A stretch of DNA of 64,000 nucleotides from contig NZ_JALJRZ010000003.1 in assembly GCF_024519435.1 (NCBI RefSeq), positions 1-64,000 on the forward strand, written 5' to 3'. The notes under the pieces were generated by a model. It did no database searches. It was given only the letters and a program-made list of their open reading frames with translations, and was not told the origin of the DNA. A program made the position numbers and the translations under genes. Shown here piece by piece: positions 1 to 6,076 of the stretch. Position 1 is the first letter of the stretch; the number at the start of each line of letters is the position of its first letter. This DNA is from Terrabacter sp. Ter38 (lineage in GTDB: Bacteria; Actinomycetota; Actinomycetes; Actinomycetales; Dermatophilaceae).

Positions 1-40
1 CGCGACCTGCGGCTCTCGTACGGGCAGTAGCTGACCCGCC

Positions 41-93
41 GACCTCACGCACATGCCGCTCTGAGGGGGGCTACGCTCGCCCGACATTGCCGC
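41..93 (+). repeat. Dispersed island repeat, copy A
   Basis: First of three imperfect copies of a roughly 50-bp element (others at 3141-3190 and 3639-3692), all in the same orientation. The stretch 69-93 is identical over 25 bp to 3668-3692. The element has a TGCCGC box, a GAGG-containing middle and a terminal box CCGACATTGCCGC. It lies just beyond the 3' end of the small reverse-strand gene that ends at 128. Its function is unknown. Confidence 0.6.
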
Positions 94-127
94 TGACCGA
101 ATCGGCATTCGATCATGCACACGACCC

Positions 128-169
128 TTACGGGAGAGATCGAATAACCTCTCGCACGCCCGGGTGCGT
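128..169 (-). pseudogene. 3' fragment of small gene split by IS21 element
   Basis: These 14 codons, ending in a stop at 128-130, are the tail of a small reverse-strand gene whose beginning lies on the other side of the insertion sequence (2345-2554). Removing the element and one copy of the 5-bp target duplication CTCGG joins the two parts in frame, giving an 83-residue protein that ends HPGVREVIRSLP. I do not recognise the family. The size and the neighbourhood of other tiny orphan genes resemble immunity-type or orphan island genes, but that is only an impression. Confidence 0.6.
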
Positions 170-174
170 CTCGG

Positions 175-227
175 TGTCGACGACGCTTGAAAACGAGGCC
201 ATAGCGACGGTCGAAAACGAGGCCACC
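175..227 (+). repeat. Left terminal inverted repeat of IS21 element
   Basis: This 53-bp end matches the reverse complement of 2292-2344 with a handful of mismatches. It contains two GAAAACGAGGCCA boxes about 25 bp apart, the probable transposase binding sites. Confidence 0.85.
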
Positions 228-243
228 CAGACAGATTGGATGG

Positions 244-1476
244 GTGATCTCAGTGGAGGATTGGGCTCTGATCCGGCGACTGGTTGCGGATGGTGTTCCG
301 CAGCGTCAGGTCGCACGGGACTTGGGGATCGGTAGGTCGACGGTCGAGCGGGCGTTGGCCTCGGACCGGCCACCGAAGTACGAGCGGCCGGCCGTGCCGA
401 CGACGTTCACGCCGTTCGAGCCAGCATTGCGGCAGCTGCTGTCCGAGCATCCGGACATGCCGGCCACGGTGATCGCCGAGCGGGTCGGTTGGGCCGGGTC
501 GATCACGTGGTTCCGCGACAACGTCCGGGGACTGCGCTCTGAGCACAGGCCGGTCGATCCGGCGGACCGGTTGACGTGGTTGCCCGGGGACGCAGCGCAG
601 TGCGACCTGTGGTTCCCGCCGCGGAAGATCCCGCTCGAGGACGGCACGACGACGCTGCTGCCGGTGCTCGTGATGACGGCAGCGCACTCGCGGTTCATGC
701 TCGGGCGGATGATTCCGACCCGGCACACCGCCGACCTGCTGCTGGGAATGTGGGAGCTGCTGCAGCAGCTCGGCCGGGTCCCGCGCCGGCTGATCTGGGA
801 CAACGAGAGCGGCATCGGCCGCGGGAAGCGGCACGCCGAGGGGGTCGGTGCATTCACTGGCACCCTGGCCACCACGGTGCAGCGATTGAAGCCGTATGAC
901 CCGGAGTCCAAGGGCGTGGTCGAGCGTCGCAACGGCTACTACGAGACCTCTTTCATGCCCGGCAGGACTTTCGAGTCCCCGGCGGACTTCGACGCCCAGT
1001 TCACCGACTGGCTCACCATCGCCAACAGCCGCGTGGTGCGCACGATCCGGGCGCGTCCGGTCGACAGGGTCGATGCTGATCGGGCCGCGATGCTTCCGCT
1101 GCCACCGGTCCCGCCCGCGGTGGGCTGGGTCAACCGGGTCCGCCTTGGCCGCGACTACTACGTCCGCGTCGACAGCAACGACTACTCCGTCGACCCGACC
1201 GTGATCGGCAGGTTCGTCGACGTCACTGCGGACCTGTCTGGTGTCGAAGTCCGCCATGAAGGACGCGTGGTCGCCGCACACGATCGGGTGTGGGCACGCA
1301 GCCAGACGATCACCGACCCGGCCCACGTCGCGGCAGCGCGGACGCTGCGGAAACAGTTCCAGCAGCCCCGCCCCTCAGCCGACCCACACGAGGAGCTGGC
1401 GCGGGACCTGACCGACTACGACCGGGCCTTCGGCGTCATCGACGGCGGCGGCCGGGGCGGGGAGGACGTGGCGTGA
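244..1476 (+). CDS. istA: IS21-family transposase IstA
   Basis: This 410-residue DDE transposase carries out strand transfer for the surrounding element. An N-terminal helix-turn-helix (about residues 8-40, with QRQVARDLGIGRSTVERAL) is followed by the integrase-like core. The likely catalytic residues are Asp121 in QCDLWF, Asp186 in IWDNE and Glu227 in VVERRN. The GTG start at 244 sits 17 nt inside the left terminal repeat region and gives the normal family N-terminus. The stop overlaps the istB start (TGATG at 1474-1478), the classic IS21 coupling of the transposase with its ATPase helper. Length is in the normal range for the family. Confidence 0.93.
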   Translation: MISVEDWALIRRLVADGVPQRQVARDLGIGRSTVERALASDRPPKYERPAVPTTFTPFEPALRQLLSEHPDMPATVIAERVGWAGSITWFRDNVRGLRSEHRPVDPADRLTWLPGDAAQCDLWFPPRKIPLEDGTTTLLPVLVMTAAHSRFMLGRMIPTRHTADLLLGMWELLQQLGRVPRRLIWDNESGIGRGKRHAEGVGAFTGTLATTVQRLKPYDPESKGVVERRNGYYETSFMPGRTFESPADFDAQFTDWLTIANSRVVRTIRARPVDRVDADRAAMLPLPPVPPAVGWVNRVRLGRDYYVRVDSNDYSVDPTVIGRFVDVTADLSGVEVRHEGRVVAAHDRVWARSQTITDPAHVAAARTLRKQFQQPRPSADPHEELARDLTDYDRAFGVIDGGGRGGEDVA

Positions 1477-2279
1477 TGGCGACCGCGAAGAGCAAGACCG
1501 ACGCGACCGAGGCGCTCAAGCAGCTGACCTATCTCGCGTCGGCGTTGAAGGCACCCCGGATCGCCGAAGCCGCCGCCAGGCTGGCCGACCATGCCCGCGA
1601 CGCCGGCTGGACCCACGAGGAGTACCTCGCCGCGGTCCTGGACCGTGAGGTCGCCGCCCGCAACGCCTCCGGCGCCCAGCTCCGCATCCGGGCCGCCGGA
1701 TTCGCGTCCCGCAAGACGATCGAGGAGTTCGACTGGGACGCCCACCCCGCCGCTCGGCAACAGATCGCCGCACTCGCCTCCGGCGGGTTCCTCACCGAGG
1801 CACGCAACGTCGTGCTGCTCGGGCCGCCCGGCACCGGCAAGACCCACCTCGCCACCGGCCTGGGCATCGCGGCCGCGCACCACGGCCACCGCGTCCTGTT
1901 CGCCACCGCCGTCGACTGGGTCACCCGCCTCAGCGAGGCCCACCGCGCCGGACGGCTCTCGCACGAGCTCGCCAGGCTGCGGCGCTACGGGCTGATCATC
2001 GTCGACGAGGTCGGCTACCTGCCCTTCGAGCAAGACGCCGCGAACCTCTTCTTCCAGCTCGTGTCGAGCCGCTACGAACACGCCTCGCTCATCCTGACCA
2101 GCAACCTGCCGTTCAGCGGCTGGGGCGGTGTCTTCGGTGACCAAGCCGTCGCGGCCGCCATGATCGACCGCATCGTCCACCACGCCGACGTCCTGACCCT
2201 AAAGGGCGCCAGCTACCGGCTACGCAACCGAGGAATCGACACCCTGCCCAGCATCAGAACCCAAGACCCGGCAGACTAG
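1476..2279 (+). CDS. istB: IS21-family helper ATPase IstB
   Basis: This 267-residue AAA+ ATPase assists IstA and directs target choice. It shows a Walker A motif GPPGTGKTHLA near residue 112 and a Walker B segment LIIVDEVGYLPF, followed by LILTSNLPF, all typical of IstB and DnaC-like proteins. The ATG start overlaps the istA stop codon. The gene ends 12 nt before the right terminal inverted repeat. It looks intact. Confidence 0.95.
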   Translation: MATAKSKTDATEALKQLTYLASALKAPRIAEAAARLADHARDAGWTHEEYLAAVLDREVAARNASGAQLRIRAAGFASRKTIEEFDWDAHPAARQQIAALASGGFLTEARNVVLLGPPGTGKTHLATGLGIAAAHHGHRVLFATAVDWVTRLSEAHRAGRLSHELARLRRYGLIIVDEVGYLPFEQDAANLFFQLVSSRYEHASLILTSNLPFSGWGGVFGDQAVAAAMIDRIVHHADVLTLKGASYRLRNRGIDTLPSIRTQDPAD

Positions 2280-2291
2280 AACCGACAAACC

Positions 2292-2344
2292 GGTGGCCTC
2301 GTTTTCGACCGTCGGAACGGCCTCGTTTCCGAGCGGCGTCGACA
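2292..2344 (-). repeat. Right terminal inverted repeat of IS21 element
   Basis: This is the right end, matching 175-227 in inverted orientation, with two internal ACGAGGCC boxes. The outermost bases GTCGACA are followed by CTCGG, the second copy of the target duplication. Confidence 0.85.
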
Positions 2345-2554
2345 CTCGGCATGCGGCTCCTCGACCGCCAGGGTCAGAGACCCGGCCGCCCAATCCACAG
2401 GGTCTACGCCTCCGTAGCCGAGGTTGAGCAGCTCATGGACCGTCATGATCAGCGTGAAGCGCCGCTGAGCGGACCCGACCGACCCCTGTGTCCATCGCAG
2501 CTCGATGCCTACCTCACCTTCGAGGGCGACCGCCTCAACAGCATCTACGGCCAC
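2345..2554 (-). pseudogene. 5' part of small gene split by IS21 element
   Basis: This is a reverse-strand reading frame of 70 codons with a GTG start at 2554. It includes the stretch TLIMTVHELLNLGYGG and reads directly into the insertion sequence. Its native tail lies at 128-169, and the fused product would be 83 residues. The codon pattern and composition look like a genuine protein, whereas the forward frame over the same region looks like its shadow. No family is recognised. The gene is presumed inactive because the element supplies only a short altered tail. Confidence 0.6.
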
Positions 2555-2831
2555 GTTGTCGTTGGGGCGGGGTGTCCAGTTCTGCAGTCTCTCTCTCGAC
2601 CAGGTCGAGAGCGATGGTTAACTCGCTCACGGCGCCATCCTCGCCTGCCGATGGACGTCCTGTTGCCATTTGTGCCTGCCGTCCTCAAAGCGGATGCCCT
2701 CGCGGGGCTGCGTCGACGCGCGGCTCGCCGCCGTACGCCCGTTCGGACACAACATCCGACTTTGCGCACTCGGCGCATTACGAGAAACGTCCTCAGACCT
2801 TCCGCAAGACGCCGGAAGGGATAATCATGCT
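2555..2831. other. Intergenic region between divergent island genes
   Basis: This 277-bp, lower-GC stretch separates the start of the interrupted reverse-strand gene (2554) from the forward gene at 2832. I see no convincing coding frame. It probably carries divergent promoters; the right-hand one is described at 2820-2831. Confidence 0.4.
2820..2831 (+). promoter_or_regulatory. -10-like element for a leaderless gene
   Basis: GATAAT at 2820-2825 is followed by 6 nt and then the GTG at 2832. This spacing would place the transcription start on the first base of the start codon, so the mRNA would lack a leader. No good -35 box is visible. Confidence 0.45.
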
Positions 2832-3140
2832 GTGTCCCCTACAGCCGACAGCCGCCCGCTTCTGCGGGTGTTCCCCGACTACAGCGCCGATCCGGTGTGG
2901 GATGAAACGGGGATGGCTGACCTCGACCGACTCCAAGTGTCAGACCGACTTCGCAGTGAGCTGTGTCGGTGGGCTCAAGAGTGGGAGGAGCTCATGGGTG
3001 TCCGGACATCGCGCTACGCCATCGTTGACGAATCCGGACACAGGTCTTGGGATGAGGAGGGACAGTGGCTGGCTCAACGGCTTCAAGCCGAGCTGGGGGA
3101 CGCCTACGAGGTCGAATATTGGCGGTGGCCGGCGACGTAG
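2832..3140 (+). CDS. Small acidic hypothetical protein of the island
   Basis: The product is 102 residues, soluble and rich in Trp, Asp and Glu (for example DYSADPVWDE, WAQEWEELMG and a C-terminal EYWRW). I do not recognise the family and can assign no function. The GTG at 2832 is chosen because it follows a -10-like GATAAT by 6 nt and starts where the sensible protein sequence begins; longer frames upstream read like noise. The gene ends directly against repeat copy B. Its size, acidity and neighbours (a toxin-antitoxin pair and an interrupted small gene) would suit an orphan immunity-type gene, but that is inference only. Confidence 0.6.
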   Translation: MSPTADSRPLLRVFPDYSADPVWDETGMADLDRLQVSDRLRSELCRWAQEWEELMGVRTSRYAIVDESGHRSWDEEGQWLAQRLQAELGDAYEVEYWRWPAT

Positions 3141-3190
3141 GAGCGTCCGCAACTGCCGCTCGGAGGACGGGACGTCCGACATTGCCGCGG
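3141..3190 (+). repeat. Dispersed island repeat, copy B
   Basis: This is the second copy of the repeat also found at 41-93 and 3639-3692. It has a CGTCCGC box, a TGCCGC box, a short dyad GGAC-GGGAC-GTCC and the terminal CCGACATTGCCGC. The dyad differs in sequence from the GGGCG/CGCCC dyad of copy C yet keeps its pairing, which hints at a conserved hairpin. It begins right after the stop codon at 3138-3140. Confidence 0.55.
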
Positions 3191-3242
3191 AGGGTGAGTG
3201 CCGGGTTGCACAGGGAGAGGGGGCGTCTCGCCACTTCGGTTG

Positions 3243-3584
3243 TCACGGTGGCCCGTACTGTTCCCAAAGCTGGTCACGAAGGGGACCCTCCACTGGCCTG
3301 GCGTCGAACGCGCCGTCGGATCCATGGAACTTGCCCTGTTCCAAGTCGGCGACGAAGTACCACTCAGGTCCGTAATCGTCCTCAGGCACCTCAAATCGGC
3401 CGTCGGGCCAGCAGACCCTGAACCACATGCAGTCACGGCGTTTGCGGCCAAACGGCCAGTACCGGAAGTTCGACACATTCGTGACGAGATACGCCTCCAC
3501 CCTCCCCTGACGGCTCAGTTCCCAGACGGCATCAAGGAAGGGATCCAGTCGTGGGTCGTGAGGCGGAGCATCCCCGGGTGGCAT
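3243..3584 (-). CDS. Hypothetical protein of the island
   Basis: The product is 113 residues with no membrane segment. It contains a compact aromatic-rich core (FRYWPFGRKRRDCMWFRVCW, then YGPEWYFVADLEQG). I do not recognise the family. The ATG at 3584 is preferred over a longer frame because the residues upstream of it are arginine/serine-rich noise and an A/G-rich stretch precedes it. It is convergent with the gene at 2832-3140, with repeat copy B between their 3' ends. Lower GC than the chromosome to the right supports an acquired origin. Confidence 0.6.
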   Translation of the reverse strand: MPPGDAPPHDPRLDPFLDAVWELSRQGRVEAYLVTNVSNFRYWPFGRKRRDCMWFRVCWPDGRFEVPEDDYGPEWYFVADLEQGKFHGSDGAFDARPVEGPLRDQLWEQYGPP

Positions 3585-3638
3585 AGGAGCTTTTCTACAG
3601 TACCGCGAGGCCCTGAGGCAGGTGGTCACCGAACGGAA

Positions 3639-3692
3639 GCAACGTCCGCTACGGCCGCGTTGAGGGCGGCTACGCTCGCCCGACATTGCCGC
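3639..3692 (+). repeat. Dispersed island repeat, copy C
   Basis: This is the third copy. Positions 3668-3692 are identical to 69-93. It contains the dyad GGGCG-GCTACGCT-CGCCC and ends 6 nt before the mazF-like stop codon at 3699. Confidence 0.6.
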
Positions 3693-3698
3693 CGTGAG

Positions 3699-4013
3699 CT
3701 ACTCGAGAAGTGGCACCTCGAGGTCGTATGCCAGCACCACAGCTCGCGCGAGCTGCCTTTCCTGTGCGGGACTGAGATAGCCGACGGTGCGCCCAAGCGC
3801 GCCCACCGGGACGGTGAGGACGTTGTCCAACGAGACCACGCAGTCGTGGTCCAGTCCGTTGCCGGGTCCCACCGCCACCTCGCTGGACAACCCCTTGATG
3901 GTGCCGGTGATGGGGGCCACGGTCACCTTGGTCATCGCACCCCGAGCAGCTTCCCGGGTCAGGACCAGCGCTGGTCGCGTCTTGTCGAGCCGGACCAAGC
4001 AGATCTCTCGCAC
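3699..4013 (-). CDS. mazF: MazF-like endoribonuclease toxin
   Basis: This 104-residue protein belongs to the MazF/PemK toxin family, which cleaves mRNA when not neutralised by its antitoxin. It begins with the characteristic first strand (REICLVRLDKTRPALVLTRE), followed by VTVAPITGTIKGLSSEV and a segment VVSLDNVLTVPVGAL that matches the family core. Length is normal. The start is the GTG at 4013, four bases after the antitoxin stop, so the two are translationally coupled. The pair sits close to the half-tRNA at the island edge, where addiction modules are common. RNA cleavage specificity cannot be read from the sequence. Confidence 0.88.
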   Translation of the reverse strand: MREICLVRLDKTRPALVLTREAARGAMTKVTVAPITGTIKGLSSEVAVGPGNGLDHDCVVSLDNVLTVPVGALGRTVGYLSPAQERQLARAVVLAYDLEVPLLE

Positions 4014-4017
4014 CCGG

Positions 4018-4251
4018 TCAGTCCTCGACCCGAATGTGGGTGCTGGTCCAGGCCACCAGGTCGTCAAGATCGTCCGCCGCGCCCTTGGAGCCAAGGATCC
4101 GCGCGTCGTGCTCCGCGATCAGCCGGCGCATCTCTCGTTCCAGTGCCGACGTGACGAGGGCTGCCCGGCTCGGCGCCTCGCCCGCGGCCACAGCACGGTC
4201 GAGGAAGGCCACCATCTCGTCGGGCAGGCGGACTGCAATCTGAGTGCTCAT
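4018..4251 (-). CDS. mazE: Ribbon-helix-helix antitoxin, MazE-like
   Basis: The 77-residue product has an N-terminal ribbon-helix-helix DNA-binding fold (STQIAVRLPDEMVAFLDRAV, then SRAALVTSALEREMRR). An acidic tail follows (GAADDLDDLVAW), of the kind that wraps the toxin. This is the CopG/ParD-type antitoxin layout found with actinobacterial MazF toxins. The ATG at 4251 lies 7 nt after a TATGCT -10-like element, suggesting a leaderless mRNA. A 15-bp palindrome at 4274-4288 is the probable autoregulatory operator. It is first in the operon, with the toxin gene 4 bases downstream. Confidence 0.85.
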   Translation of the reverse strand: MSTQIAVRLPDEMVAFLDRAVAAGEAPSRAALVTSALEREMRRLIAEHDARILGSKGAADDLDDLVAWTSTHIRVED

Positions 4252-4288
4252 GTGGACGAGCATACTCCGTTGCATCCCAAGATGGGAT
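4252..4288 (-). promoter_or_regulatory. Promoter and operator of the mazEF-like operon
   Basis: On the reverse strand the perfect palindrome ATCCCA-TCT-TGGGAT (4274-4288) covers the -35 region. TATGCT (4264-4259) serves as a -10 box, and 7 nt separate it from the antitoxin ATG at 4251. A ribbon-helix-helix antitoxin bound there would block RNA polymerase, the usual autoregulation of such modules. Confidence 0.55.
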
Positions 4289-4852
4289 TCACGCTCATGC
4301 CGCTCCCCGAGCATGCAGGATCCACGGGCCGCGCAATCGGGATTCGAGTCGGTGAAGAGTTTCTGTACTGGCTCAAGCTGCGCCTGCGGCGCAGAAAAGC
4401 GCGGGGACCCGCGGCAGGGACCCCGCGCTGCGGGCGGCGCTGGCGCGCCGTCCTCGCGCACCCCGCCGCCCCCACGCTTTATGACGAGCTCGCGGCGGAG
4501 CCCGACGTCCAGACCCCACTCGCGGCCGGCGACTCGTTGATCCGCCGGGATACAAGCGCCTGGACGAGGGAGGCCCCAGCCGTCGCCGCTCGGGCACAGC
4601 CCCACGGAGGACCACTGCCCACCTCGACAGCCACCTGGCGACGACGACCCGCTCGGCTGAGTTGGTCGAGCGCCTTCTGCGCGGCGCCTTCTCGAGCGGC
4701 CGGGCGATGGTCGATGCGCAAGCCCGCAGGGCCGGCATCTGCCCCGAACGTGCCCCCGACGTGCCCCCGACCGCCCTCAACAGCCATGCCAGCCAGCACC
4801 ACATGGCAGGCACCCACAGCACGAACGCGGCCCAAAACGGCGTCGAGGACGA
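4289..4852. other. Non-coding or decayed end of the island
   Basis: This 564-bp stretch lies between the antitoxin promoter and the half-tRNA. Long frames exist on both strands, but none has recognisable protein character. The reverse frame that runs in from the half-tRNA (…YRNRTDD…) is a well-known translation artefact of tRNA sequence. A reverse-strand terminator-like hairpin at 4398-4429 suggests that a leftward gene, perhaps a decayed integrase, once occupied it, but I cannot identify one. Confidence 0.4.
4398..4429 (-). terminator. Intrinsic terminator-like hairpin, leftward
   Basis: The 9-bp arms AGCGCGGGG/CCCCGCGCT flank a 14-nt loop. Read on the reverse strand, the stem runs directly into TTTTCT, the layout of an intrinsic terminator for transcripts coming from the right. 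Confidence 0.5.
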
Positions 4853-4898
4853 ACTCGTAATGAATAGGTCATCGGTTCGATTCCGATAAGCGGCTCCA
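4853..4898 (+). other. 3' half of tRNA-Thr(CGU): attachment-site remnant
   Basis: The sequence matches the tRNA 3' half: anticodon loop CTCGTAA (anticodon CGU at 4856-4858), anticodon 3' strand TGAAT, a T arm ATCGG-TTCGATT-CCGAT, acceptor 3' strand AAGCGGC, discriminator T and an encoded CCA. The bases upstream of the anticodon loop (GACGAA) cannot pair with TGAAT, and no 5' half precedes it, so this is not a functional tRNA. A 3' tRNA copy beginning in the anticodon loop is what a tyrosine recombinase leaves at the far end of an element integrated in a tRNA gene. The intact tRNA-Thr should then lie left of the window. Confidence 0.75.
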
Positions 4899-4902
4899 GT
4901 CA

Positions 4903-4928
4903 CGCCCCCGGCCCTGCCGGGGGCGTTT
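4903..4928 (+). terminator. Intrinsic terminator after the half-tRNA
   Basis: The 9-bp stem CGCCCCCGG/CCGGGGGCG with a 5-nt loop is followed by TTTCT. It is probably the original terminator of the tRNA-Thr gene, displaced with the 3' end by the integration. Confidence 0.75.
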
Positions 4929-5167
4929 CTGCTCCTCAGACGTCAGATCTGCCCGCGTGAGTTGGACGGTGGGCCCCATGGCTGGCCGGCTGGCGGCTCC
5001 CGGAGCGCCGGATGGCGCTGCCCACCGGATCGCGCCACTCGTGAGGAGAGCGGGTCCGGACGTGCCGCTCTGAGGCGACGAGGGTCGCGCGGCCGTGCCG
5101 CGCTGTGCGCGCGATCGTCGAAGGGCGCCGGGCAGGGGGCGCCGCGGCGGGGTTGCTGACGCTCGGA

Positions 5168-5629
5168 CTAGCAGCACGCGCTCGCGGTCGGCACGGCGTC
5201 GTCTGCGCCGCCATCTGCACAGCATCCTGAGGTCTCGGTTGGTGAGGTTCCACCGAAGGCGGCACTGTCGGCGAGCACGGTGTACACCTCCCACCGCTCC
5301 CTGTTCGGGGTCCCTTGAACCCAGAACTTGTCCTGCTTGGCGTAGCAACACGTCGTGCCTCGCTCCTGGCGCATCGCCAGGCCGCCCTCCGCCAGCCGGG
5401 TCTGCTCCGCGTCGACCGCATCCACGTCGGCGACCTCGACGCCGAGGTGGTTGAGGCTGCCGCCCTGCCCCGGGTTCTCGATGAGAACGAGCTTCAGCGG
5501 GGGCTCGGCGATGGCGAAGTTGGCATACCCGGGACGCACCTTGGCCGGCTCGGAGCCGAACAGCGTCGCGTAGAAGGTGATGGAGGCCTGAAGGTCGTCG
5601 ACGTTCAGGGCGAGTTGGATGCGACTCAT
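5168..5629 (-). CDS. arsI: ArsI-type C-As lyase / CadI-like VOC protein
   Basis: This 153-residue single-domain vicinal-oxygen-chelate protein resembles ArsI, the Fe(II)-dependent dioxygenase that cleaves the carbon-arsenic bond of trivalent organoarsenicals. Visible are the N-terminal strand RIQLALNVDDLQASITFY, the metal-ligand segment LNHLGVEV, the vicinal cysteine pair in TTCCYAKQDKFWV that binds the arsenical in known ArsI proteins, and WEVYTVLAD with the final ligand. A cysteine-rich tail (SGCCADGG and a terminal SACC) could hold further As(III). The ATG at 5629 follows AGGAGC. It is divergent from arsR across 84 bp, which points to an arsenic role over the older cadmium-induced label. 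Confidence 0.85.
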   Translation of the reverse strand: MSRIQLALNVDDLQASITFYATLFGSEPAKVRPGYANFAIAEPPLKLVLIENPGQGGSLNHLGVEVADVDAVDAEQTRLAEGGLAMRQERGTTCCYAKQDKFWVQGTPNRERWEVYTVLADSAAFGGTSPTETSGCCADGGADDAVPTASACC

Positions 5630-5677
5630 GATGGGCTCCTAAGAGATCGATGGCTGTCGATGTGTGTGGAACCGACG

Positions 5678-5713
5678 TTGCAGCACGGCATCGATGTCTG
5701 TCAATATCGACGC
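5678..5713 (+). promoter_or_regulatory. arsR promoter and candidate ArsR operator
   Basis: TTGCAG (5678-5683) and CAATAT (5702-5707), 18 bp apart, fit -35 and -10 boxes. The -10 lies 6 nt before the GTG at 5714, which suggests a leaderless transcript. TCGAT-N10-ATCGA (5691-5710) is an inverted repeat overlapping the -10 and is a candidate ArsR operator. From this 84-bp gap ArsR could control both arsR and the divergent arsI. Confidence 0.5.
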
Positions 5714-6076
5714 GTGTCGAACTCTGCGATGTTGACCCTGACGCCCGTCGAGGCCGTGGCCTGTTGCTCTCCGCTCAGCCGAGAGCCTCTGAGCCGCGAG
5801 GCCGCCGAGCGGGTCGCACCGATGCTCAAGGCGCTGGCCGACCCCGTGCGCCTGCGTCTGTTGTCGCTGGTCGCTTCCCACGAGGGCGGTGAGGCGTGCG
5901 TGTGCGATCTCAACGATGCGTTCGAGCTGTCGCAGCCGACGATCAGCCACCATCTCAAGGTGCTGCACGAGGCCGGGTTGCTCGATCGTGAGAAGCGCGG
6001 CGTGTGGGTCTACTACCGCTCGAGCGGTGCCGCACTGTCGGCGCTGGCGACGCTCATCTCCGACCCGGCCTCGTGA
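5714..6076 (+). CDS. arsR: ArsR-family arsenite-responsive repressor
   Basis: This winged-helix repressor has 120 residues from GTG 5714, or 115 from the ATG at 5729. LADPVRLRLLSLV and the recognition region CDLNDAFELSQPTISHHLKVL are standard ArsR features. The metalloid sensors appear to be the CVC pair just before the recognition helix (as in E. coli ArsR) and a vicinal CC near the N-terminus (AVACCSPL). The GTG is preferred because a -10-like CAATAT lies 6 nt upstream, but the ATG cannot be excluded. It is first in an operon with aqpS and arsC, with 4-bp overlaps between successive genes. Confidence 0.9.
   Translation: MSNSAMLTLTPVEAVACCSPLSREPLSREAAERVAPMLKALADPVRLRLLSLVASHEGGEACVCDLNDAFELSQPTISHHLKVLHEAGLLDREKRGVWVYYRSSGAALSALATLISDPAS

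Larger units (their letters stand above)
175..2344 (+). mobile_element. Complete IS21-family insertion sequence
   Basis: The element is 2,170 bp long with imperfect terminal inverted repeats of 53 bp (175-227 and 2292-2344), each starting TGTCGACG. Each end carries two copies of a GAAACGAGGCCA-like box, the multiple binding sites typical of IS21 elements. It is flanked by a perfect 5-bp direct repeat CTCGG (170-174 and 2345-2349), the target-site duplication, so both borders are fixed. It carries istA and istB in the usual order and overlap. Both genes are intact, so the element may still be able to move. It interrupts a small reverse-strand gene. Confidence 0.95.

Noticed and set aside
1-30. 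Possible C-terminal end of a forward gene (nine codons then TAG)
   Set aside because: Too short to judge; any frame can end this way at a window edge.
4821-4898. Complete tRNA-Thr gene
   Set aside because: The 5' acceptor, D arm and 5' anticodon strand are absent; only the 3' half matches a tRNA.
4373-4903. Reverse-strand reading frame beginning near the half-tRNA (…YRNRTDD…)
   Set aside because: This protein sequence is the usual false translation of a tRNA 3' end and the rest has no protein character.
5050-5085. Fourth copy of the island repeat
   Set aside because: Only the TGCCGCTCTGAGG part is similar; the diagnostic CCGACATTGCCGC box is missing.
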